Below, in pieces: positions 21,230-32,499 of a stretch of DNA of 64,000 nt; the first letter of the stretch is position 1, and the number at the start of each line of letters is the position of its first letter. The notes below the pieces were generated by a model, which did not search any database, was not told where the DNA came from, and was given only the letters and a program-made list of their open reading frames with translations. Where the stretch lies: assembly GCF_033118175.1 (NCBI RefSeq), contig NC_083693.1:21048481-21112480 (forward strand), read 5' to 3'. Position numbers and translations under genes: made by a program. The stretch comes from Dama dama. Taxonomy: Eukaryota; Chordata; Mammalia; Artiodactyla; Cervidae.

Positions 21230-22183
21230 TGGTTCCAAATCAGGAAAGGAGTATGTTAAAACTATATATTGTCACCCTGCTTATTTAACTTCTATGCAGA
21301 GCACATCATGTGAAATGCCAGGCTAGATGAAGCACACACTGGAATCAAGATTGCTGGGAGAAATATCAATAACCTCAGATATGCAAATAATACCACCCTT
21401 ATAGGTGGTATTGGCTTTCTTGGCAGCAAGCCAAGAAGAACTAAAGAGCCTCTTGATGAAAATGAAAGAGGAGAGTGAAAAAGTTGGCTTAAAGCTCAAC
21501 ATTCAGAAAACTAAGATCATGGCATCTGGTCCCCTCACTTCATGGCAAATAGATGGGGAAACAATGGAAACAATGACAGACTTTATTCTTGGGGCTCCAA
21601 AATCACTGCAGATGGTGACTGCAACCATGAAATTAAAAGACACTTGCTCCTTGGAAGAAAAGTTATGACCAACCTAGACAGCATATTAAAAAGCAGAGAC
21701 CTTACTGTGCCAACAAAGGTCCATCTAGTCAAAGCTATGGTTTTTCCAGTAGTCATGAATGGATGTGAGTGTTGGACTGTAAAGAAAGATGAGCCCCAAA
21801 GAATTGATACTTTTGAACTGTGGTGATAGAGAAGACTCTTGAGAGTCCCTTGGACTGCAAGGAGATCCAACCAGTCCATCCTAAAAGAAATCAGTCCTGA
21901 ACATTCATTGGAAGGACTGATGCTGAAGCTGAAACTCCAATACTTTGGCCACCTGATGTGAAGAACTGACTCATTGGAAAAGACCCTGATGCTGGGAAAG
22001 ACTGAAGACGGGAGGAGAAGGGGATGACAGAGGATGAGATGGTTGGATGGCACCACCGACTCGATGGACATGAGTTTGAGTAAGCTCCAGGAGTTTATGA
22101 TGGACAGGGAAGCCTGGCATGCTGCAGTCCATGCGGTTGCAAAGAGTCAGACATGACTGAATGACTGAACTGAACTGAACTGA
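21230..22183 (+). mobile_element. BovB LINE, 954 bp, 5'-truncated, perfect 13-bp duplication
   Basis: Begins inside the reverse-transcriptase region (tggttccaaatcagg) and runs to the gaactgaactgaactga 3' terminus. accaccatggatc at 21217-21229 and 22184-22196 is identical, so both edges are exact. The catalytic region is mutated (gcaaataataccacc where the family has gcagatgatacc), and stops break the frame. Confidence 0.97.
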
Positions 22184-22506
22184 ACCACCATGGATCAAAA
22201 GTGCTCCTTCCAACTTCGACATATTCTATTTTCTGAAGTGGCTGCAGCCTAAAGAAGAGAATGACAAATCACAAATGAAAATGGCAAGTCTGTTTCTACA
22301 GAGGGAAGGGACATTTATGTGTCACCTGTAACCAGGATCACCAGTGAGGCGTAAGAAAATTAAATCTTCAGGAAACAAGCAGAGAAATTCATGTGATTCA
22401 GTGCGTTCTTAAGGTTTTATGAAATGTGGGATATTTTTAGTCTGTGGCAAGCATAAAGTATTCTGATACTGATAATTGATATTTAGAGTTGGGTGGGGAG
22501 CAAACT

Positions 22507-22780
22507 CGGAGAAGGCAATGGCAACCCACTCCAGTACTCTTGCCTGGAAAATCCCATGGACGGAGGAGCCTGGTAGGCTGCAGTCCATGGGGTCTCGAAG
22601 AGTCAGACACGACTGAGCGACTTCCGTTTCACTTTTCACTTTCATGCATTGGAGAAGGAAATGGCAACCCACTCCAGTATTCTTGCCTGAAGAATCCCAG
22701 GGACAGGGGAGCCTGGTGGGCTGCCGTCTATGGGGTCGCACAGAGTCGGACACGACTGAAGCGACTTAGCAGCAGCAGCA
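22507..22780 (+). mobile_element. Bov-A2 SINE dimer, sense, perfect 12-bp duplication
   Basis: Two BovA monomers with the linker and an agcagcagcagc tail. ggggagcaaact at 22495-22506 and 22781-22792 is identical. Near consensus, so one of the youngest insertions in the window. Confidence 0.97.
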
Positions 22781-22792
22781 GGGGAGCAAACT

Positions 22793-23255
22793 GTAAAGCC
22801 ACATGTAATAGACAAGTAAAATCAAGGTGACCCGAATCCTTGCTATGAAAAACTTTGTCAAATATAACCACTCACTAGTCAAGTAACACCACCAGCCCCA
22901 GCAATGACTAAAGACACTGCTGATTAGACCAAAGGTGTACACCAGACATACTGACACTAACTCCACAGGCTGGATTGGGACAGCTGAATTGATCTATCAT
23001 TGATGAAGAGGTGACCACTTTATCAGTGAGATTTTCTTTCTGAAATTTACATTGGGAAACAGAATAGAGTCAGTCAATTTAGAAGAGAAGCTAGAGCTAT
23101 TTAAAAAAGGAAGAAATAAAAAGATAGGGAGGTAGCATGAAGCGGTGATAACACCCTTTTCCCCTTTGCCTATTTCTATTCTCTAATTTTGAAAGAACCT
23201 AATTATAGGAACAAGATCACAGGGCAATTTAAACCAGTTCCCAACTTTTACTCTC
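22793..23255. other. Unassigned single-copy sequence
   Basis: About 0.46 kb, no repeat or gene recognised. Its right end is the pre-insertion neighbour of the LTR that resumes after the BovB at 23267-23739. Confidence 0.4.
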
Positions 23256-23266
23256 CTGAATGTGTA

Positions 23267-23739
23267 AATAAAGCAGAGACACTACTTTGCCAACAAAGAT
23301 CCATCTAGTCAAGGCTATGATTTTTCCAGTAGTCGTGTATGGATGTGAGAGCTGGACTATAAAGAAAGCTGAGCATCAAAGAATTGATGCTTTTGAGCTG
23401 TGGTGTTGGAGAAGACTCTTGAGAGTCCCTTGGACAGCAAGGAGATCCAACCAGTCCCTTCTAAAGGAAATCAGTCCTGAATGTTCATTGGAAGGACTGA
23501 TACTGAAGCTGAAACTCCAATACTTTGGCCACCTGATGCAAAGAGCTGACTCATTTGAAAAGACCCTGATGCTGGGAAAGATTGAGGGTGGGAGGAGAAG
23601 GGGACGACAGAGGATGAGACGGTTGGCTGGCATCACTGACTCAATGGATGTGAGTTTGAATAAGCTCCGGGAGTTGGTGATGGACAGGGAAGCCTGGCAT
23701 GCTGCAGTCCATGGGGTCGCAACAGAGCGACTGAACTGA
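23267..23739 (+). mobile_element. BovB LINE, 473 bp, 5'-truncated, perfect 11-bp duplication
   Basis: The C-terminal ORF2 tail and 3' UTR only. The frame at 23287-23739 stays open through VKAMIFPVVVYGCESWTIKK to the end, which shows few changes since insertion. ctgaatgtgta at 23256-23266 and 23740-23750 is identical. Confidence 0.97.
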
Positions 23740-23750
23740 CTGAATGTGTA

Positions 23751-24180
23751 CCCTGCTTGTCTAACCTGTGGATTCTTTTCCTGGATAAAAAGAAATAAGA
23801 ATGAAGAATTAAGACATTAAAGAATGACTAGCTCTCTACTTCCAGTACCCTCCTTCCCCTTAGCAATCCTGCAGGCAGATCCCCCAGGCAAGACAACATC
23901 TGAAGAGTCCAGCCACTCTGCACACAATGGAGAAGGATGGAGAACCCAACCTCTTGCCTTGATGAGTCACAGAGACTCTTCCCCATCTCCCTGATTCCCT
24001 GACATTTTCCCCTTTAAAAACTGTCTTTGCTGAATCTCCGGAGCTGGTCTCATGACATGAGTCCACCTTATCCCCAGATTGTCAGACCTTCGGATTAAAG
24101 TGACTTTCCTTTCTACTGACACTTGCTTCTCAAATTACTGGCTTTTGAGTGGCAAGCAGTAAAATCTGAGTTTGGTAACA
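23751..24180 (+). mobile_element. Solo LTR-like element, sense
   Basis: LTR architecture: a TATA-like ctttaaaaac at about 24012-24021, a polyadenylation-type attaaag at 24094-24100 about 80 bases on, and a U5-like end ggcaagcagtaaaatctgagtttggtaaca closing in CA at 24180. Family not assigned; left edge approximate. Confidence 0.6.
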
Positions 24181-24302
24181 GTTGGATGAGGCATCTAATG
24201 TCAAGCCAAACTGAGTTATGAGGTAGCATAAATGACAAGTAAATAGAAATGATTGGGGCAGAGTAAAGGGGCAATGTAGATGATTAAATAGTTAACCCCA
24301 CT

Positions 24303-24523
24303 GTGCTGTCCTTAGTCACTCAGTCGTGTCCAACTCTTTGTGACTTATAAACTGTAGCCTGCCAGGCTTCTCTGTCCATGGGGATTCTCCAGGGACGAAT
24401 ACTAGAGTGAGTTGCTATGCCCTCCTCCAGGGGATCTTCCCAACCCAAGGATTGAACCCAGGTCTCCCACATTGCAGGCAGGTTCTTTACCTTTTTTACC
24501 ATTTGGGCCATCAAGGAAGCCCA
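24303..24523 (-). mobile_element. Bov-tA SINE, antisense
   Basis: Full antisense Bov-tA. gttaaccccact (24291-24302) and gttaatcccact (24524-24535) give a 12-bp duplication with one mismatch. Confidence 0.94.
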
Positions 24524-24559
24524 GTTAATCCCACTAGGGGATTGTAAATAGAAAAAAAA

Positions 24560-25090
24560 TATGGAAGACCCCTAAAGTTAATGATTACTCAAGAAAGTGG
24601 GTTTGCTTAACCACAAAACCAAGCAAGATTGCTTAGCAATAAAACCATGCAATGGAAATACAAGACATGCCCCCAAAAGATGAAACAGTGGTGATATGAG
24701 ACCCACATCCTGGCCACTGAGCTCATTGGATTAATGATCCTTAGGACATGCTCTCTGCACACATTAAAAACAATAATTTGTGGACCAAACTTTACTAGGA
24801 AGGGACAAGAAACTTCCCTGCCCAACCTGGAGGAGGAACTGATGATGGAAGCATGATGTCTACTCAAGAAAGACAAAGATGGTCTTCTCCCCCTCCCTCC
24901 TGTTCCTTTGATTATAAAATTACAACCCACTAAATACGCAGGGTGCGGCACCCTCTCACCCGCTCTCTTGTAACCCTCACAAGCATCCTATTCTAATAAA
25001 TCACTTCTTATCTAACACTTTGCCTCTTGCTGAATTCTTTCTATGTTGAGACAAAAACTACCAGAGCTCTTCAGAACCCCTGAAATGACA
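24560..25090 (+). mobile_element. Solo ERV LTR, sense
   Basis: The U3-R-U5 order is clear: tataaaa at 24913-24919, aataaa at 24995-25000, then a U5 with actttgcctcttgctgaattc, closing near gaaatgaca. The pattern is that of a class-I ERV LTR. No internal retroviral sequence adjoins it. The left edge is a guess. Confidence 0.72.
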
Positions 25091-25234
25091 CCTAACCATT
25101 TCAGAAGTATATTTAGTGAAATCAATGTTCCAGAATGTACTCAATTGTATCCTAATCTTTTGAGTTTGCTTTCATTTTTATTTATTTTCACGTACAGTCA
25201 ATAAAGCTGCAGTGAACATCTCCATGCAAGTAAA

Positions 25235-25315
25235 AACAATATATATATATATAATAAATATATAAAAATATATTTTAAAATATATAAAAATACATTAAAA
25301 TATATATATATAAGC
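25235..25315. repeat. AT-rich (TA)n-type low-complexity tract
   Basis: About 80 bases almost entirely A and T with repeated tatata and aaaatatat words. Confidence 0.9.
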
Positions 25316-25329
25316 AAAAAGCAGAGAAA

Positions 25330-28300
25330 ATGAACATACCATAAGGCGGTGTGGCAGGGATTTCTGGCTATGCACCTCCTATTTCCCAGTCCTCTTTGCA
25401 CAGAAATTGTGTGTGTGTTACCCCTGGACTGGAAAGTTTAGGATAAAAAGAGATTCTTCTCTTTCTCCTTTTATATAAGCTAGACTCAGAAGATCGTAAG
25501 GCTCCAAAGAACCACAAGACAGAATGAGCCTGGATTCCTGAGTAACTACGGGAGGACTGATGCTTGCTGCATGTGACTATTTCTTGGGTGAAGAGCAAAC
25601 TTGTATTAAATCGCCTTAATTTTTACAGAAATGGAAATAACCTAGAACACATCAGAATGAGTAGTAGAGAAATCATGTGATTATGATCAGGGTAAAAAAG
25701 CCAGAAAGGACAAGTGTATGATAGAGTTATCTGCCCCAGATAGGGGCTTACAGTCACAGATTCTAGTCCACATGCATCCCCAAAACACGTCTCTATGTAG
25801 CTGAGGTTACTTGAGACAATCCTCCCCAACCCTTATATCATAGATATATTATCATAGATACATACACACTTAGAGGAGAATTACATTTTTAACATTTTAT
25901 ACACATTTCAAATTTTCTAACATGAACATATGTTTCCTTTATAACAAATATGTGCACGCACAGATACATACACAAACAACTACTGTGTTATCTGGCATAG
26001 CAAGATACTTACTTATTTATTTATGCCCTAAAAGTCCCCAATAGTGCCGTGCATTATCTTGATCTTCTTTGATAAAATATTTACTATATGAAAAACAGGA
26101 CAAATAAGTAGTCAAAGAGTGGCCAACACTTCTGAAAAAAACAGTATTTTTCTATAGAATGAATGCCTAAGATTAGAGTTTTTATTTTCTCTGGAGGTGG
26201 TCATATCAATGATATTCTGGGCAGCTTCAGATGGTTACTTACCATTGAATCACGACTAGAAGTGAGTCATTTATCAAGCTGTTCTTACTCCTTAATGATT
26301 TGAACAGGCCATTTTTGCACTGAAATTTTTCTAGCATAAACCCAGGATTAAAAAAGGAACATTTGTCAATTGAAACTTCTAACACGGGAAAGAAAAAACA
26401 TTTTTTTCCAGGTTAATTAGGAGTTTCGGGAACTAATTCTGTGTCAAGAGGTGTTTGAGATCTCTCACGTGGCTCAAAAATCTGTCAAGAACCTCAAAGA
26501 AAGAGAAAGAAGAAAAAGGAAAAAAGAAAAGAGGATGGGAAGAGAAATCAAAGGAGCAAAAATGCCGAGCGGTATTTTCCCTTGACACCCAAGGCCGCAG
26601 TATACAGAAGCAGAGACAAGTGAGTGTCAATTTCTGTTGTGGCTACAAGATACAATAGCAGAGGGACAACCCTAATTCAAATAAATGAACATCACAGCCA
26701 ACTTTGAGCGTCCTTTGAAAGTTAGTGGAAAAATATGCCATCATATATTTTGTATGTGCGCAGAAGAAGGGAATAGACAGTATATATTTAAATAAGCCTA
26801 TTTGTTGTAGCCAATATTTATCAGCTATTTTCTAAATAATCATTCAAACTTGTGGCACAAAGGCATGAAATGAATGAATTGCAGAATCTCTACCAATTAT
26901 TCTAGTTTTATTTTTTGCCTTTGAAATATGAATTGAAGGCCTTTCAGAATTAACAGCCTCAGTCCAAATCACATGAAGAGATCGTGAGACCCCCGCACCT
27001 ATCGTCCGTTCCCAGGTATTGAATCTTCTTTGTAACATGATGTTCCTAGAACTCTTTGCAACTTCGCAAGCATGGGCTGGAATGAAGCATATCTGCATAG
27101 CATAGAAAGCCTGAGGTGCTTAATTTTAACGGAATTTATATTTTTTTGACACAGGCAGATTCTGCTGTATTTGACAAATATGTTCTAGGAGGAAGCTCAA
27201 TCTAGATGCTATGTGTAACTTCATCTTATTCCCCTTTGAGCACGACTGTTCTTACCAAATGATCTCTCCACTGCCCAAAGTCATTACACTCTTTCCCTTT
27301 CACATTGTCCCTCTGTAAATGTCAGGCATAACTATATTTTTATTTGCAGAGATACCACTGCTATGAATGAGTAAAAAATTTCTACTCCCCCGCCTCTCTC
27401 TCTTTACCCTCCGTGCATTCTACTAATATGATTTGTTGAACAAATTGTTCCATTAATCTGGGGCTGTTTGACAGAGTGAGAAAATAAGTGCCAAAGTGAG
27501 AAGATTCACAAGAATCGGAAATCTCAGTGCCTCTTTCTCAAGGTAAATAGTTATTATATCAGGGTGTCAGACTGGCGAAATGGATGTGCGTTCATTCTCA
27601 GTTTGTAAATGTCACTTTTCCTCAGCCCATCAGGGTGACAAATGAGGTGTGGGTTACAGTAAGAGTTCATTCTTTGACAAAGTTCTTAACAGTCTATTTC
27701 AACAGAAAGCACCCAGCCTTCCTCACTTTTATAATCTAAACCCTGCACCGCTGCCAGAAACTTCTCAGGTCTCCTCTGACTGCTTTCTCAGAATTCTCCA
27801 AGAAAAAAAATCTCTGTAACAAAATTTAAAGTCTCAGATAAAATAAAAGCAGATAGATTAGAAAGAAGTCTGTAAGCCATAACACTGATTTTGCAGAGAA
27901 ATTCCATTTACTGTTTCTCAAGATTTCATGATCCCAGGAAAATTTATTACCTCATGGTCTTTGTTTAAATTTTCTTGCAGTTTTTCTATATACATTTAAT
28001 CTTGAGATTTTTGACAAGTTTTTACCATGAGTTAATGAATAGGTATATTATATATAAATATTGATAATTTGAGTAAATAATTTGCCACAAGAGTAAATGA
28101 ATGAGTGGCTGAGTGAATGGTAACTGCATCTGACTAAAATTCTTCCCCTACAAAATATGTTTCTTTGAATAACCTAAGATATAATATTTGAAAAGGAACT
28201 GAGATAGATTGATTTTATAAGTAAAAGTTTAAGATACTATGTATAAATAGACAGAAAAATGTCTATTATGTCCAAACAGAAGAGGATGAAAAATCAGTGT

Positions 28301-28480
28301 AGTGTGTAGGTTGGTGCTGTTGCCCAAGACATCACATTTATTTTTCTTGAGCTGAATATTTTGCCAATGGGGCCCATTGTCACTACAAAGCATCTCTCAG
28401 CCAATTTGCTACACCAGCACTTTGGTGATTAGAAATACAACTAAAAGATTCTATTACTGATTCAAAGGGATCTACTTAGT
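25330..28480. other. Largest block without young repeats
   Basis: About 3.1 kb with no Bov-tA, Bov-A2 or BovB, which is unusual here. The part at 25340-25640 (acaagacagaatgagcctgg, gcaaacttgtattaaatcgcc) looks like the end of an ancient repeat I cannot name. A purine-rich tract lies at 26498-26550. Isolated CpGs are retained at 26560-26620 and 26985-27075. No coding frame is convincing. It could hold a conserved non-coding element, which only alignment would show. Confidence 0.45.
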
Positions 28481-28617
28481 TACATAGCAGTAGCCAATTC
28501 CGACCAAGTTAGTGGCCTGACACACACATACATCCACCCTACCCATATCTACCTTTGAAGGAGGGCCCCCATTTGGGACCACCCCCAGGATTTATGGGAC
28601 TCTGAAGCATTTTCTGA

Positions 28618-28655
28618 AAGAAGAAAAAAGAAAAGAAAAAAGAAGGAGAAAAAAA
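28618..28655. repeat. Purine-rich (GA)n-type tract
   Basis: A run of A and G (agaagaaaaaagaaaagaaa) without pyrimidines for nearly 40 bases. Confidence 0.85.
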
Positions 28656-28689
28656 ACACCATGCTATTCCCTTAAACAGCCATGGAATA

Positions 28690-28800
28690 TTAAAATCAAA
28701 ATTATGAAAACTTGCCAAATTCTGGTAGACCCTGGAGCTACACTCTCTACTTCAAACACTCCTCAGAGCCTGCAGATGGGATCCTGGGAAAACTGGCAGA
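28690..28800 (+). pseudogene. Endogenous retrovirus protease relic
   Basis: One frame reads ILVDPGATLSTSNTPQSL from about 28717. It resembles the active-site region of class-I (gammaretrovirus-like) ERV protease, where Asp-Thr/Ser-Gly is the catalytic triplet. Here the middle residue is Pro, so it would be inactive. Stops follow about 40 codons later. The neighbourhood up to 29594 may be more of the same provirus, but I cannot recognise it. It may belong with the env-like relic at 33.6-35.0 kb and the LTR at 35.45 kb, all on the plus strand. Confidence 0.5.
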
Positions 28801-29594
28801 AGCCAGTGAAGTGTAGAAATTTTTACGAGAGTCTGCTCTCCAGAATCTGTCTGTGATGCTTGGTGGAGAGAGAAAAACAAAATTTCACATTGTCCTTTCC
28901 TTTTCAAATCTAGACCCATTGGTTACCAATCTTTAGTCTCCCAGAGGACAGAAGTTACCTTTCTGTTTGTCTTGTTTGGAGTCCTGAGAACTTGGCTCTC
29001 TGATCATCAAGTTAGGTGCCCCAATATATGGCCGGACAGAAATCTGAGTTTCACGCCATTTTCATCTGAGCCTTCCCAAACTGATGCCAGCCATCAGGAA
29101 AATTATCTAAGATTTTTTTTTGGCTATTTTGATGAGTGGCTCTGAATCTTGGGAGGGTAATATCTTTTGCACCCACTCTGGGGATGTCTCTTAAATCCAA
29201 GGAGATTCATTCAAAAATTACAGAATTATTTACTACTTGTCCCAGCTGAAATTTGACAAGATATTTAAAGAGCTTTGTTTTGTTCTCTATTAACTCTATG
29301 GGTAGAAATTGGCAGAGTTAGAAGCTGATATCCAGAGCCTGGTGGGAATTTTTTTTGAGGGGTTGAGGGGGGTGGTGTGCTCCCTCCTTAACCTGAACTG
29401 AAACTATGTACCCAGAGGGAAGGAAAAACCTTCTGAGGCCTTCATAGTGGAAAGGATCAACTGAAATATCCATAAGACAAAGCTCTCAATCTAGAACATA
29501 AGAATTCTTTTGATCTGTATCTTAGTCAAAGATCATATTCCTGATATAAAAAAAGCATACTGAGTATAATATAGTTGGATGGGTGTGTCAACCT
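28801..29594. other. Unassigned, possibly ERV-derived
   Basis: Lies between the protease-like relic and a SINE. No frame above 60 codons, no motif I can name. Contains a G/T-rich gaggggttgaggggggtggtg tract near 29356. Confidence 0.35.
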
Positions 29595-29607
29595 CAATAC
29601 CAATCAG

Positions 29608-29825
29608 CCTGAGTGTATGCTAAGTCGCTTCAGTATCATTGTGACCCTATGGACCAGAGCCTGCCAGGCTCCACTGTCCATGGGATTCTCCAGGCAAGAA
29701 TACTGGAGTGGATTGCCATGCCCTCCTCCAGGGGATCTTCCCTACCCAGGCATCGAACCCTCATCTCTTATGTCTCTTGCACGGGCAGGCAGGTTCTTTA
29801 CCACTACCTCTGCCTGGGAAGCCCC
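29608..29825 (-). mobile_element. Bov-tA SINE, antisense
   Basis: Full antisense Bov-tA. caataccaatcag (29595-29607) and caatagcaatcag (29826-29838) form a 13-bp duplication with one mismatch. The long frame at 29575-30003 runs through it by chance. Confidence 0.93.
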
Positions 29826-30167
29826 CAATAGCAATCAGATTGCAGCCCAATTGACTGAGAAATTAGAAGTAGCAGTCTTTGCCTTGCAAGTTGAATCTTC
29901 ATACAGCATCATAGGTGCGGCTTCAGAAGCAATTCTAACTCCACCAATACTTTTGCCAATCCAGAAACCTCACCAGTTCATTTTATCTCAAAAGGCTTAT
30001 TGAGTATAAAAATTCTGGCCTGAAGAAACAAAAGTCCTTCTTGTAGGTACTAGCATCCTTCCCCTGTGCTTTGAGATATAATTGTTCTAACTGGTCTTCC
30101 CCAGGAACTATTATCTAGGCCACTTCTTTGCTCCCACTTCTCTAGGGAGATAATTCTTATCAGAAGG

Positions 30168-30189
30168 CAAAAAAAAAAAAAAAAAAAAG
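30168..30189. repeat. Poly-A run
   Basis: About 20 A in a row, not clearly the tail of an adjacent element. Likely length-variable. Confidence 0.85.
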
Positions 30190-30335
30190 TGAGAGGGAAG
30201 TTATTTAGAATTTAGGGAAGTGAAAACTCTCAAAGTGTCTTCTCCATAAATAGTAATAAAAAGCTTCAGATATTGGACCAGGTAAACTTAACTTATTCCA
30301 TCCATCAGAAAAATGATTTAAATAGAGATATTAGA

Positions 30336-32035
30336 AAAGTTCCTGATGTTGGGAAGGATTGAGGGCAGAAAGCAAAGTCAAGTTGGCCTTAGGAAGTATC
30401 ACTGAGAACAAAGCTGGTGGAAGTGATGGAATTCCAGTTGAGCTACTTCAAATCCTAAAAGATAATGCTGTTAAAGTGATGCACTCTAGATGCCGTCAAG
30501 TTTGGAAAACTCAGCAGTGGCCACTGGACTGGAAAAGGTCAGTTTTCATTTCAATCAAAGAAAGGTAATGCCAAAGAATGTTCAAACTACCACAGAATTG
30601 TGCTCATCTCACACATTAGCAAAGTAATGCTCAAAATTCTCCAAGCCAGGCTTCAACAGTAAGTGAACTGTAAACTTCCAGATGTTCAAGCTGGATTTAG
30701 AAAAGGCAGAGGAACCACTGATCAAATTGCCAACATCTGCTGGATCATCGAAAAAACATGAGAGTTCCAGAAAAATATCTACTTTTGCTTTATTGACTAT
30801 GCCAAAGCCTTTGACTGTGTGGATCACAATAAACTGGAAAATTCTGAAAGAGATAGGAATCCCAGACCACCTGACCTGCCTCCTGAGAAATCTGTATGCA
30901 GATCAAGAAGCAACAGTTAGAACTGGACATGGAACAACAGACTGGTTCCAAATTCGGAAAGGAGTATGTCAAGGTTGTGTATTGTCACCCTGCTTATTTA
31001 ACTTCTTTGCAGAGTACATCATACAAAATGCCAGGATGAAGCACAAGCTGGAATTAAGACTGCCGGGGGAAATATCAATTACCACAGATATGCAGATGAC
31101 AGCACCCTTATGGCAGAAAGCGAAGAACTTAAGAGTCTCTTAATTAAAGAGAAAGAGGAGAGTGAAAAAGTTGACTTAAAAACATTCAGAAAACTAAGAT
31201 CATGGCATCCAGTCCCATCACTTCATGGCAAATAGGTGGCAAAACAATGGAAACAGTGAGAGACTTTATATTTTGGGGCTCCAAAATCACTGCAGATGGT
31301 GACTGTAGCCACAAAATGAAAAGACGCTTGCTTCTTAGAAGAAAAGCTATGACCAACCTAGACAGCATATTAAAAAGCAGAGACATTACCTTGCCAACAA
31401 AAGTCCATCTGGTCAAAGCTATAGTTTTTCCAGTAGTCATGTATGGATGTAAGAGTTGGACCATAAAGAAAGCTGAGTGCAGAAGAATTGATGCTTTTGA
31501 ACTGTGGTGTTGGAGAAGACTCCTGAGAGTCCCTTGGACTACAAGAAGATCCAACCAATCCATCCTAAAGGAAATTAGTTCTGAATATTCATTGGAAGGA
31601 CTGATGCTGAAGCTGAACTCTGATAGTTTGGCCACCTGATGTGAAAAACTGACTCATTTGAAAAGACCCTGATGCTGGGAAAGACTGAAGGCAGAAGGAA
31701 AAGGGCATGACAGAGGATGAGATGGTTGGATGGCATCACCGACTCAATGGATATGAGTTTGAGTAAGCCCCAGGAGTTGGTGATGAACAGGGAGGCCTGA
31801 CGTGCTGCAGTCCATGGAGTTGCAAAGAGTCAGACATGACTGAACAACTGAACTGAACTGAACTGAAGGCATAAGGCAAAGAGGACATCAGAGAATGAGA
31901 AAAATGGATGGCATCACCAATGCAATGAACATGAACTGGGGCAAACTTCAGGAAATGGTGAGGGACAGGGAGGCCTTGTGTGCTGCAGTCCATGGGGTTG
32001 CAAAGAGTCGGACACAATTGGGCAACTGAACAACC
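30336..32035 (+). mobile_element. Older BovB 3' end split by a younger BovB
   Basis: The piece 30336-30377 (cctgatgttgggaaggattgag) is continued after the younger copy by 31868-32035 (gaacatgaactggggcaaac to gacacaattgggcaactgaac). Together they read as one diverged BovB 3' end. This copy has lost most CpGs, in keeping with greater age. Confidence 0.85.
30378..31867 (+). mobile_element. Younger BovB LINE, 1.49 kb, nested in an older BovB
   Basis: Runs from the middle of ORF2 to the gaactgaactgaact terminus. Flanks ggcagaaagcaaag (30364-30377) and ggcataaggcaaag (31868-31881) agree in 12 of 14 bases. Reverse-transcriptase pieces are recognisable (frame 30682-31143: TWFQIRKGVCQGCVLSPCLF-type), but a frameshift just before the catalytic box and several stops make it dead. 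Confidence 0.93.
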
Positions 32036-32051
32036 ACAGCATTCTTTTATG

Positions 32052-32260
32052 AGAGTTCCTGGTGGCTCAGACAATAAAGAATCTGCCTGCAGTGAGGATA
32101 TCTGGGTTCATTTCCTGGGTCGGTAAGATTCCCTGGAGAAAGGAATGGCAACTCACTCCAGTATTCTTGCCTGGAGAATCCCATGGACAGAAGAGACTGG
32201 CGGGCTACAGTCTGTGGGATTGCAGAGTCAGACATGACTGAGCAACTAATACTTTCACTT
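32052..32260 (+). mobile_element. Bov-tA SINE, sense
   Basis: Head agttcctggtggctcagacaataaagaatc, BovA body, end gactgagcaactaatactttcac. Followed within 20 bases by another copy in the same orientation. Confidence 0.92.
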
Positions 32261-32275
32261 TCCTTCTTTTACAAG

Positions 32276-32493
32276 GGTTTCCCTGGTGGCTCAGCAGTAA
32301 AGACTCTGCCAGCAATCCAGGAGATGCAGGAGACTCGGGTTCCATGTTTTGGTCAAGAAGTTCCCCTAGAGGAGAAAATGGCAACCTACTCCAGTATTCT
32401 TGCTAGGATAATCCCATGAACAGAGGAGCCTAGCAGGCTACAGTCCATGGGGTCACAAAAGAGTGAGACAGGATTGAGCATCTAACACTTTCA
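32276..32493 (+). mobile_element. Bov-tA SINE, sense
   Basis: Head tttccctggtggctcagcagtaaagac with a small internal gagatgcaggaga duplication, then the BovA body to gagcatctaacactttcac. Confidence 0.92.
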
Positions 32494-32499
32494 CCTTCA

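Noticed and set aside
30336..30380. Start of the BovB at 30.34 kb taken as a 5' end
   Set aside because: That piece is 3'-terminal BovB text belonging to the older copy; the younger copy starts at 30378.
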